64,000 nt of DNA from Gemmatimonadaceae bacterium. Lineage in GTDB: Bacteria > Gemmatimonadota > Gemmatimonadetes > Gemmatimonadales > Gemmatimonadaceae. Below the pieces are notes generated by a model that saw nothing but the letters and a program-made list of their open reading frames with translations, was not told where the DNA came from and made no database searches. How positions within the stretch are numbered: position 1 is the stretch's first letter; each line of letters begins with the position of its first letter. The position numbers and the translations under genes were made by a program. Of this stretch, positions 18,185 through 25,716 are shown piece by piece. The DNA is taken from contig DASXKV010000044.1 in assembly GCA_036496605.1 (NCBI GenBank), positions 1-64,000 on the forward strand. The letters run 5' to 3'.

Positions 18185-18694
18185 GTGGTGGAACACCGCA
18201 GAACGACCGACCTGGACGTCGAAGACGAACCGACCGCCGGCGTTGGTACAGAGGGAAACGGAAAGGCAACCGAACATCGCGACGAGGGGCCGATCATCGC
18301 GGGGATTCGCGCGACCGACATCGAGCCGTACACCGGACTGCGCTATCTCTCGAAGCTCTTTCGCTTCATGGCGATCATCGTGCTGCTGATCGCGATCGCG
18401 GAGATCGCGACGGGGCTGTACGCTCAGGGCGCGTCGGCGATTCCGACGTTGCTCGGAGAGATCAGTCGGCTCATCGTGATTGCCGGCGTCCTTTGGGGCA
18501 CCGGTGATCTTGCGCATTTGCTCATCGACGTCGGTCACGACGTGCGCGCGGGGCGGGTGCTGCTCGCGCGGCAGACGTACCACATGACCAAAGAGCATTT
18601 GTTCGATCGGCCGATCTCGGTGGAGCGTCCCGTGGCGGTGGAGCGTGGGCGCAGCGAGAGCGCCTCGCCTCCGGGCGGTCCGCCGATCCCTTGA
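18185..18694 (+). CDS. Hypothetical two-helix membrane protein
   Basis: 169 aa, GTG start 3 bp after the M15-like stop. A charged N-terminus of about 55 residues is followed by two hydrophobic helices (FRFMAIIVLLIAIAEIATGLYA and LIVIAGVLWGTGDLAHLLIDVGHDV) and a polar C-terminal tail. No family recognised. The stop overlaps the TTG start of the DUF488 gene (TTGA), so it belongs to the same translational unit. Membrane association with the adjacent peptidase is possible but there is no direct evidence. Confidence 0.65.
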   Translation: MVEHRRTTDLDVEDEPTAGVGTEGNGKATEHRDEGPIIAGIRATDIEPYTGLRYLSKLFRFMAIIVLLIAIAEIATGLYAQGASAIPTLLGEISRLIVIAGVLWGTGDLAHLLIDVGHDVRAGRVLLARQTYHMTKEHLFDRPISVERPVAVERGRSESASPPGGPPIP

Positions 18695-19242
18695 CGATTT
18701 ACACGATCGGACATTCGACGCGCTCGTTCGCCGACTTTCTTGCTTTGGTGGAGCGTTCGCGCATCGAACGTCTGGTCGACGTCAGGGCATTTCCGGGCTC
18801 GCGGCGGCATCCGCAGTTCAATCGTGACGCGCTTGCGCAGTCACTGCCCGAGCACGGGATGGAGTATCTGCACCGGCCAGCGTTAGGCGGCCGACGCCGT
18901 CCGCGTCCCGACGCGCCGCCATCAGCATGGCGCAACGAGGGCTTCCGTGGCTACGCAGACTACATGCGCACACTCGAATTCCATCGCGCGCTCGACGAGC
19001 TGATCAAGTGCGCGGCCGAACGCCGAACGGTGATCATGTGCTCGGAAGCGGTGCCGTGGCGCTGTCATCGATCGCTCATCAGTGACGCGCTCTATGCGCG
19101 TGGGGTGACCGTTGAGCACATTCTCGACAGCGGAACCTCGCCGCACGCGCTGACGAGCTTCGCCCTCGTGCGCGATGGTGAGGTGAGCTACCCGCCCACG
19201 GAGACGGATGGCCGGCAAGTGCTCGCGCTGGGCGATTCCTGA
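18691..19242 (+). CDS. DUF488 domain-containing protein
   Basis: 183 aa, TTG start overlapping the preceding stop by 4 nt. Contains the diagnostic features of DUF488: YTIGHSTRSFADFL at the N-terminus, LVDVRAFPGSRRHPQFN, a GMEY.H.P.LGGRR segment, and the C-terminal MCSEAVPWRCHRSLIS motif with paired cysteines and a histidine. Some family members have been proposed to be nucleotide-associated or restriction-related, but function is not settled. Cytosolic. Co-translated with the upstream membrane protein. Confidence 0.88.
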   Translation: MTIYTIGHSTRSFADFLALVERSRIERLVDVRAFPGSRRHPQFNRDALAQSLPEHGMEYLHRPALGGRRRPRPDAPPSAWRNEGFRGYADYMRTLEFHRALDELIKCAAERRTVIMCSEAVPWRCHRSLISDALYARGVTVEHILDSGTSPHALTSFALVRDGEVSYPPTETDGRQVLALGDS

Positions 19243-19349
19243 CGTGCGCTCCCGCTGTCTGCTGGAGTTCGGTACGAGTGTTGCTCTCTCCGCCGCGTCG
19301 GAGGCAAGCAGCGTAGCTCGGGCCAATAACCACTTCGAGGATACCAGTC

Positions 19350-19502
19350 ATGCTTTGGACACTGGCAGTCATTCTGCTCATCCTGTGGGCGCTCGGATTT
19401 CTGGCGTTTCACGTCGGCGGAAGTCTCATCCATCTCCTGCTCGTGATTGCCCTCATCGTGATCGTGTACCGCCTCGTGACTGGACGACGGCCCGTCGCCT
19501 GA
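19350..19502 (+). CDS. Small lmo0937-family membrane protein, 50 aa
   Basis: Translation from ATG 19350 to TGA 19500-19502 gives 50 residues beginning MLWTLAVILLILWALGFLAF, with HVGGSLIHLLLVIALIVIVYRL and an RR-containing tail. This two-helix pattern with the GG..IH.LLVIA centre matches the lmo0937/DUF5670 family of tiny membrane proteins, often stress-associated. CGAGGA sits 8-13 bases before the ATG as a ribosome-binding site. A strong terminator hairpin follows at 19534. The gene is too short for most ORF filters. Confidence 0.85.
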   Translation: MLWTLAVILLILWALGFLAFHVGGSLIHLLLVIALIVIVYRLVTGRRPVA

Positions 19503-19533
19503 GCGCGTAGCCCGCTGGACTTGCGTCGACCGG

Positions 19534-19571
19534 GAGGCCGCGGTGATCTTCGCCGCGGCCTCTTGTCTTGT
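19534..19571 (+). terminator. Rho-independent terminator
   Basis: GAGGCCGCGG (19534-19543) pairs perfectly with CCGCGGCCTC (19553-19562) around a 9-base loop and is followed by TTGTCTT. It terminates the transcript of the small membrane protein. Because it reaches the TTG at 19568, the alpha-mannosidase gene more likely starts at GTG 19592. Confidence 0.8.
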
Positions 19572-19591
19572 GCGCCTCTGACCTCCGCCGC

Positions 19592-22222
19592 GTGTTCACT
19601 GCTCACGTCGTCGCTCATACACACTGGGACCGCGAGTGGTATCACCCATTCGTGCGTTTTCGTCAACGACTCGTTGCCCTGGTTGACGATTTGTTAGACG
19701 ACCCACCTGGGCCTGATGAGAGTTTTCTGCTCGACGGGCAGGCCATCGTGGTCGAGGACTATCTCGACGTGCGCCCGGAGCGCGCCGCGGAGCTGGCGGC
19801 CTTGCTGCAGCGCGGCCGCCTCGAGGCCGGACCCTGGTATGTCCTCGCCGACGAGCTGATTCCCTCCGGCGAAGCGCTCGTTCGCAATCTCCTCCTCGGC
19901 CGGCGAGTGCTGCGTCGTCTTCGGGCGTCCCCACCGGCAGTGCTCTATTGTCCCGACTCCTTCGGTCACCCCGCGGCGCTTCCGCTCATCGCGTGTGGGT
20001 TTGGACTGCCGCTCGTCATCCTGTGGCGGGGCTACGGCGGCCGCCGCTGGCCGTCGGGCGACGCGGCGCTCTGGTCGGCTCCGGACGGTCAGCGCGTCCT
20101 GCTCTATCATCTCCCGCCTAACGGCTACGAGTACGGTTCGAATCTGCCAGCGGACGCGCCCGCGGCACGCGATCGCTGGCAGCGCATGCGCGCCACATTC
20201 CAGCCGCGTGCCGTAACTGACGTCGTGCTCGTGCCTAACGGCGCCGATCACCACGCGCGGCAGCTGAAACAGCGCGAGGCGGTGCGTGCGCTCGCGGGCC
20301 AGGCGCAGGCGACGGGCGACACGCTGCACGCGAGCTCCCTGAACGCGTTCGCCGACGAGATCCTCGCTCGCGCACGAACACGCGACCTCCCCGTCGTCTC
20401 AGGCGAGCTCCGTGACTCCTACGGCTACACGTGGACGCTCCAGGGCACCTTCGCCTCGCGCGCCGCGCAGAAGCGGCACAACGCTCGCGCCGAGCGACTC
20501 CTCCTTCGTGACGCCGAGCCGTGGTCGGCGCTGGCCAGACGACGCGACGGCACGTCGCGTCTGCCCCTTCTCGTTGCGGCCTGGCGGACGCTTCTTCAGT
20601 CGCATCCGCACGACACCCTCTGCGGATGCTCGATCGACCCCGTTGCCTATGCCATGAATCGGCGGCTCGAAGACGCGATGGTGCAGGGCATCGGCATTCG
20701 CGATGACGCTATCGCTCAACTCGTCGGCCACGATCCCGTTACGGCGCGAACGAGGGAGGAGGTATGGACACCGCTCGTCGTCGTGCGGAACCGTGCCGCG
20801 CGACGCCGCGGCGGCGTTGCGATCGTCGAGATCAAGCAGTTCCTCGCCGACATTCCGGTCGGACCGGGCTCCGCGTCGGCCGCCGTGCGCCGCGCTGCTC
20901 GTGTTGAGCACCCGAAACTTGGCGTCTCGCAGCTCCAGCGCCTCGGCCGGCGCATCGGCTACGACCAGCTCGAGTCCCCGCAGCATTACCCCGACAAGGA
21001 TCTCGTCGCGGTCACCCGCGCTGCGGTGTGGGTCGAGGCCGTGCCCGGCTACGGCCTTTCCAGCTACCCGTTAGGCGGGCGCGCGACATCGCGTGGCGCG
21101 GGAACTCGGCCAGTCGTCGTAACCGATACGACAGTCGACAACGGCCTCGTCAGGCTCATGGTGTCGGCCGAAGGACGCGTATCGGTGCAGCACGCCGGGC
21201 GACGGATCGACGATCTGCTCATCATCGAAGACCGGATCGATCGCGGCGATCTCTACACGCCATCGATCCGCGGCACCGCGGCGCTCCCGGAATTCCTGGG
21301 TGTCACGACGACAATGCGAGGCCCGCTGATCGGTGAGTTGCGTCTGCGCTGGCGGCTTCGTGACATCGAAAGCTCTGCGCGCCGGCGGTCCGCAACGACG
21401 CTGGCCGTTCGCCTTTCGTTGACTGCCGAGGCCGCGTTGGTGCGATTGGCCGTCAGCGGAAACAACCATCGCCGAGATCACCGCCTCCGCGTAGGCCTCC
21501 GAACCGATATCTCGGCAGGCGATGTCTGGGCCGACGCTGCATTCGGACCACTGCCGCGTCTACCGCTCGAGGTGCCTGACGAGGATGCCCGCGACGAGAC
21601 CCCGCCAGCCACCGCGCCGCTCCATCGATACGTGTCCCTGTTCAATGCCAGACGCGGTGCCACGCTCTTCAGCGATGGTCTCGCCGAGTACGAGGCGGCG
21701 TCGCGTGGAGAGCTGTTCATCACGCTTCTGCGTGCCGTCGGCGCGCTGTCGCGAAAGAATCTGCCGGAGCGCCCGGGGCATGCGGGCTGGCCCGCACCAA
21801 CGCCAGGGGCCCAGTCGCTTGGCCCTTTCGCCGCGCGCTTCGCGCTCATGCTACATGGCTCGCGTACGCCGGAAACGATCGATGCGATCGAGCATGCGGC
21901 CGATGACGCTCTGCTGCCCCTCGAGGGACGCACGATCCGCTCGCCTCGAAACCTGCCGCTGGCATCGTTAGGTGTCGAGCTCCGGGGCGTCGGTCTCGCC
22001 TTTTCGACGCTCAAGGACTCCGAGGATGGCGAGTGGCTCGTGGCGCGCTGCGTGAACCTTCTCGACACCCCGGTCGACGGCGCATGGCGATTCGGCGTTC
22101 CGATCCGCGAGGCGTACACGGCACGCCTGGACGAAACCATCGGCGAGCCGTTGACGCTAACCGAGAACACCGTGCCGTTCAAAGCCGCGCCGCGCGCCGT
22201 CGTGACGATCCTCGTTCGTTAG
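19592..22222 (+). CDS. Alpha-mannosidase, glycoside hydrolase family 38
   Basis: 876 aa from the GTG at 19592 (a TTG at 19568 in the terminator is the alternative). GH38 retaining mannosidases remove alpha-mannose residues using zinc. The N-terminal VVAHTHWDREWY supplies the zinc His and Asp (residues 9, 11, 13 region). YCPDSFGHPAALP holds the likely nucleophile Asp at about 122, and SHPHDTLCGCSID is the further His-containing block. The C-terminal half is a beta-rich galactose-mutarotase-like domain. No signal peptide, so a cytosolic enzyme acting on imported oligosaccharide is likely. It is followed, convergently and 4 bp away, by ABC permease genes. Confidence 0.88.
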   Translation: MFTAHVVAHTHWDREWYHPFVRFRQRLVALVDDLLDDPPGPDESFLLDGQAIVVEDYLDVRPERAAELAALLQRGRLEAGPWYVLADELIPSGEALVRNLLLGRRVLRRLRASPPAVLYCPDSFGHPAALPLIACGFGLPLVILWRGYGGRRWPSGDAALWSAPDGQRVLLYHLPPNGYEYGSNLPADAPAARDRWQRMRATFQPRAVTDVVLVPNGADHHARQLKQREAVRALAGQAQATGDTLHASSLNAFADEILARARTRDLPVVSGELRDSYGYTWTLQGTFASRAAQKRHNARAERLLLRDAEPWSALARRRDGTSRLPLLVAAWRTLLQSHPHDTLCGCSIDPVAYAMNRRLEDAMVQGIGIRDDAIAQLVGHDPVTARTREEVWTPLVVVRNRAARRRGGVAIVEIKQFLADIPVGPGSASAAVRRAARVEHPKLGVSQLQRLGRRIGYDQLESPQHYPDKDLVAVTRAAVWVEAVPGYGLSSYPLGGRATSRGAGTRPVVVTDTTVDNGLVRLMVSAEGRVSVQHAGRRIDDLLIIEDRIDRGDLYTPSIRGTAALPEFLGVTTTMRGPLIGELRLRWRLRDIESSARRRSATTLAVRLSLTAEAALVRLAVSGNNHRRDHRLRVGLRTDISAGDVWADAAFGPLPRLPLEVPDEDARDETPPATAPLHRYVSLFNARRGATLFSDGLAEYEAASRGELFITLLRAVGALSRKNLPERPGHAGWPAPTPGAQSLGPFAARFALMLHGSRTPETIDAIEHAADDALLPLEGRTIRSPRNLPLASLGVELRGVGLAFSTLKDSEDGEWLVARCVNLLDTPVDGAWRFGVPIREAYTARLDETIGEPLTLTENTVPFKAAPRAVVTILVR

Positions 22223-22226
22223 GCGG

Positions 22227-23111
22227 CTACGCTCGATCGCGTAGCGTGACCCCGGCTTCGCCGGCGAGTCGATCACGCAAGCTGTCACCGAGCAGCGTAC
22301 AGGCGAGCACGGTAACGATCAGGGCGAGCCCGGGCGCGATTGCTACCCAAGGCGCCGCGACGATCAGGTCGCGCCCGCCCGCGATCATGTTCCCCCAGCT
22401 CGGCTGGGGCGGCTGGATGCCCAGTCCAAGGAACGACAAGCCACTCTCGAGCAGGATGGCATTCCCGACGCCGAGCGTCGTGGCGACAATCGCCGGACCT
22501 AGCGCGTTAGGCAGCGCGTGACGCAACAATACGCGCCGCGGCCGCGCGCCGAGCGCCGTCGCCGCGTCGACGTACGGTTGCGCGCGAACGCCCAGCACCT
22601 CCCCGCGCACGAGGCGCGCGACGCCCATCCATCCCGTTGCAATGAGCACGACCACGACCGTCGCGAGCCCCGGCTGCCAGAGCGCCGCGCAGACGAGTAG
22701 CAAAACGAGACGGGGAATCGCGAGCAGGGCGTCCGCAATCGCCATCGACACGCTGTCGGCAGCGCCGCCGCGCCACGCCGCGATCGCGCCGACCAACGTG
22801 CCCACGAGCGCCGCCAACACCGAGCCCACGACGCCCACCGATAGCGACAACCGCCCCGCAAGCATCATCCGCACGAACAGATCCCGGCCGAAGCGATCGG
22901 TGCCGAGCAGGTGAAAGTCGCCACGGGCGTCGCTGGCGAGCGGAGGCACGAGTCGGAGAGACAGTACGTCGCCGATTGACAGAGGATCGCGTCGCGCGGC
23001 CAATGGAACGAAGAGCGCGCCTAACGCGAACAGCACCAGCGTGCCGAGGCACACACGCTCGAGCGTCGTGAGCGCCGGAAAGCGCCAGCTGCGTCCTGGT
23101 TCAGACGGCAC
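22227..23111 (-). CDS. ABC transporter permease, DppC/OppC type
   Basis: 294 aa, GTG start overlapping the DppB-type gene by 11 nt. Has the DppC opening with one helix, then a periplasmic loop containing HLLGTDRFGRDLFVRMMLAGRLSLSVG, five further helices and the EAA coupling loop ATALGARPRRVLLRHALPNALGPAIV. With the adjacent DppB-type subunit it forms the inner-membrane channel for family-5 binding proteins (peptides, some oligosaccharides, nickel). No ATPase subunits lie nearby, so those must be encoded elsewhere or shared. Convergent with the mannosidase gene. Confidence 0.92.
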   Translation of the reverse strand: MPSEPGRSWRFPALTTLERVCLGTLVLFALGALFVPLAARRDPLSIGDVLSLRLVPPLASDARGDFHLLGTDRFGRDLFVRMMLAGRLSLSVGVVGSVLAALVGTLVGAIAAWRGGAADSVSMAIADALLAIPRLVLLLVCAALWQPGLATVVVVLIATGWMGVARLVRGEVLGVRAQPYVDAATALGARPRRVLLRHALPNALGPAIVATTLGVGNAILLESGLSFLGLGIQPPQPSWGNMIAGGRDLIVAAPWVAIAPGLALIVTVLACTLLGDSLRDRLAGEAGVTLRDRA

Positions 23112-24105
23112 GTCGTGGATCGAGCAGAGGGAGCGCGACGTCGGCGGCGAGATTCGCGAAAATCACGAGCGCCGCATACCACACCGTCGCGCCGAGCACC
23201 ACGGGATAATCACGCGCCGCGATCGCTGTGACCATGAGGCGGCCCATTCCCGGCCACGCAAAAACACTCTCGACGAAGATCGAGCCGGCGACCACGCCGG
23301 GTAGCGACAGCGCGAAGAGCACGACCATCGCAGGGAGAATGTTGAAGAGCACGTGCCGGAGATACACTCGCCGTGGTGAGACCCCCTTCGCGCGTGCGGT
23401 ACGTACCCAATCCTGCGCGAGAATGTCGGCGACGCTCGTGCGTGCGTACCGCGCAATGCCCGCGGCACCGATCGCGGCGAGAATCGTTAGGGGAAGAACG
23501 GCGTGGCGGCCGATGTCCAGCAGCCGCGCACCGCCGTGCAACTCCAGGCCCGGAGACTGCATCCCGAACGCGGGGAGGCGCATCGCGGGCGGGAAGCCCC
23601 AGGTCGCCGCGCCATATGTGAACACGGCCACGAGCGCGAGCGCCAACCAATAGCTCGGCGCCGCGTAGACCACGGTTGCCGTTACTGTGAGGACATGATC
23701 AACCGGACGACCACGCCGCGCCGCCTGCAGGATCCCGAGCGGGACGCCGACAATGAACGTGATGAAGAGGGCACTTCCGCCGAGGAAGAGCGAAATCGGC
23801 ATCGCCTCGCGCAACTCGCGGCCAACGGGCCGGCGCGACGAAAAGCTCTCGCCGAGATTCCCGTGCAGCACGCCACTCATCCACCGTGCATATTGAACGA
23901 CGATTGGACGATCGAGGCCGAGCTCAGAGCGCAATCGCGCGGCGTCCTGCGCCGTGGCGGTTGGCGGGACGAGTAGCAGCGCGGGATCGCCAGGTGCGAC
24001 GCGAACCAGCACGAAGGTGATGGTGACGACGAGCCAGAGCAAAACGATCGCGCCGCCGAGCCGGCGGAGGAGTGGAGCGGTGCGCGCAATCCAATCGGGA
24101 ATCAC
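23101..24105 (-). CDS. ABC transporter permease, DppB/OppB type
   Basis: 334 aa, GTG start at 24105. The N-terminal helix followed by VRVAPGDPALLL, the GPxx-like ELGLDRPIVVQYARWMSGVLHGNLGESFSSRRPV segment, and the EAA loop RTARAKGVSPRRVYLRHVLFNILP are classic for DppB. Partner of the DppC-type subunit encoded downstream. Its start codon lies only 3 bases from the start of the divergent binding-protein gene (9 bases if that gene starts at ATG 24115). Any promoter for this pair must therefore lie inside the opposite gene. Confidence 0.92.
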   Translation of the reverse strand: MIPDWIARTAPLLRRLGGAIVLLWLVVTITFVLVRVAPGDPALLLVPPTATAQDAARLRSELGLDRPIVVQYARWMSGVLHGNLGESFSSRRPVGRELREAMPISLFLGGSALFITFIVGVPLGILQAARRGRPVDHVLTVTATVVYAAPSYWLALALVAVFTYGAATWGFPPAMRLPAFGMQSPGLELHGGARLLDIGRHAVLPLTILAAIGAAGIARYARTSVADILAQDWVRTARAKGVSPRRVYLRHVLFNILPAMVVLFALSLPGVVAGSIFVESVFAWPGMGRLMVTAIAARDYPVVLGATVWYAALVIFANLAADVALPLLDPRRAV

Positions 24106-24108
24106 GCG

Positions 24109-25716
24109 TTGAAGATGTCGGAAGCGGCGCGCCGGTCAATTGCGCGAAGCGGCGCGATCGTCGTTCTCTTGGTCACAGGATGCGTTGCGGAGCGGCCGGC
24201 AAATACGGTCGTCTACGCGTCAGGCGCCGACCTCGAGAGCGGCAATCCACTCGTCACCGTGCATCCGCTGTCGCGGCAGGTGCAGCGATACATGCTCTTC
24301 GTGACGCTGGCGCGCTACGACAGCGCGTTGGCGCCGATCCCGTACGGCGCGCGCAGCTGGGAATGGTCGAAGGATCGTCGTGCGTTGACGCTACAACTCG
24401 TCAACGGCCTGCGCTGGCAGGATGGCGTCGTCACGACTTCACGTGACGTGGTCTTCACCGTCGACGCCGCTCGCGATCCGGCCACGGGCTACCCGCGGGC
24501 GGCGGACCTCGCCGCGATCGATTCCGCCGTGGCGCGGGACGATTCCACCGTCACGCTGCACTTCGCGCGCGAGCAGTTCGGCTTCCCGCTCGTGCTCTGT
24601 GAGCTGCCGATCCTTCCCGCGCATCTGCTCGCCCAGGTACCACGTCGTGAAATGCGTCGCGCGCCGTTCAATCTCGCGCCGGTGGGAAACGGTCCCTTCC
24701 GCTTTATCGATCGGCGCGCGGGCGATCATTGGACGTTCGCCCGCAACGCGGATTTTCCCGCCTCGCTCGGCGGTCCGCCGCACGTTGGCGGTGTCGTCAT
24801 CGTCGTCGTCGACGAACCCACGACGAAGTTTGCCGGTTTGGCGAGCGGCGAGCTCGACGTCGCCGGCATCTCGCCCTCGGTGGCACCGCTCGTTAGGCGC
24901 GACCGATCACTTCGCGTTCTCGATTATCCTGTGCTCTTCAGCGTCGGTCTGGTCTTCAACGCCCATCGTCCGCCCTTCGACGACCTCCGCGTCCGACGCG
25001 CCATCGATTTGTCTCTCGACCGCGACCGCATCGTGCGCGCCGCACTCGCCGGCTACGGAACGCCGGCCTCCGGGCCGGTTCCACCGGACAACCCGCTCGC
25101 ACGCCTCGCGGTAGCACAGATCGATATCAAGATGGCCGACTCCCTGCTCGATGCCGCTGGGTGGACGCGTCGCTCGGGCACATGGCGAACGCGCGGTGGA
25201 CGTCCCTTCGTCGTCGATCTTCTCACGGTCGGTAGTGGAGACAATGCCCTCGAGCAGCTCGTGCAAGCCGACCTCGCGGGACGAGGGATTCGCGTCAACA
25301 TCCGCCAGGTGGAGCTCGGGCGATTCCTCGCCGAGGCGCGCGCGCCGGAGAAGCAGTTCGACATGCTCGTTGCTGGTATTCCGGGCGATCTCTCGCTCTC
25401 ATATGTCGGCGCGATGTTCGATTCTCGTCAGGCAGGCGGCGCTCTGGACTATGCGGGCTATCATACCCGCATGCTCGACTCGCTCTTTGCTGCCGTCCGC
25501 GACGCCAGATCGCCAACCGATGCGCGCGCTGCCTGGCTCTCGATCCAGATACAGCTCGCGCGCGACGTGCCCGTCGCGTGGATCTATCACTCGCGCGGCA
25601 TTCAGGGCATCTCGGCGCGGCTTCACGATGTGCGGATGGATCTTCGCGGCGAACTGGCGACCATCGCGAGCTGGAGCATCGGAACGCCCGCTCGAGCTCT
25701 CGCCATCAAGCGATGA
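24109..25716 (+). CDS. ABC transporter substrate-binding lipoprotein, family 5
   Basis: 535 aa from TTG 24109; ATG 24115 is two codons later and equally plausible. The lipoprotein signal ends in LLVTGC, so Cys at about residue 25 is lipidated. The mature part has the SBP_bac_5 pattern: RYDSALAPIPYGARSWEWSKDRRALTLQLVNGLRWQDGVVTTSRDVVFTVDAA, PVGNGPFRFIDRR and FNAHRPPFDDLRVRRAIDLSLDRD. It delivers substrate to the divergently encoded permeases. Because the gene stop overlaps the heparinase-type gene (ATGA), the likely cargo is a glycan fragment rather than a peptide; this is inference. Confidence 0.88.
   Translation: MKMSEAARRSIARSGAIVVLLVTGCVAERPANTVVYASGADLESGNPLVTVHPLSRQVQRYMLFVTLARYDSALAPIPYGARSWEWSKDRRALTLQLVNGLRWQDGVVTTSRDVVFTVDAARDPATGYPRAADLAAIDSAVARDDSTVTLHFAREQFGFPLVLCELPILPAHLLAQVPRREMRRAPFNLAPVGNGPFRFIDRRAGDHWTFARNADFPASLGGPPHVGGVVIVVVDEPTTKFAGLASGELDVAGISPSVAPLVRRDRSLRVLDYPVLFSVGLVFNAHRPPFDDLRVRRAIDLSLDRDRIVRAALAGYGTPASGPVPPDNPLARLAVAQIDIKMADSLLDAAGWTRRSGTWRTRGGRPFVVDLLTVGSGDNALEQLVQADLAGRGIRVNIRQVELGRFLAEARAPEKQFDMLVAGIPGDLSLSYVGAMFDSRQAGGALDYAGYHTRMLDSLFAAVRDARSPTDARAAWLSIQIQLARDVPVAWIYHSRGIQGISARLHDVRMDLRGELATIASWSIGTPARALAIKR

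Noticed and set aside
16946-18598. 550-aa minus-strand frame opposite the M15-like gene
   Set aside because: Composition is that of an antisense shadow; the plus strand shows clear zinc-peptidase motifs.
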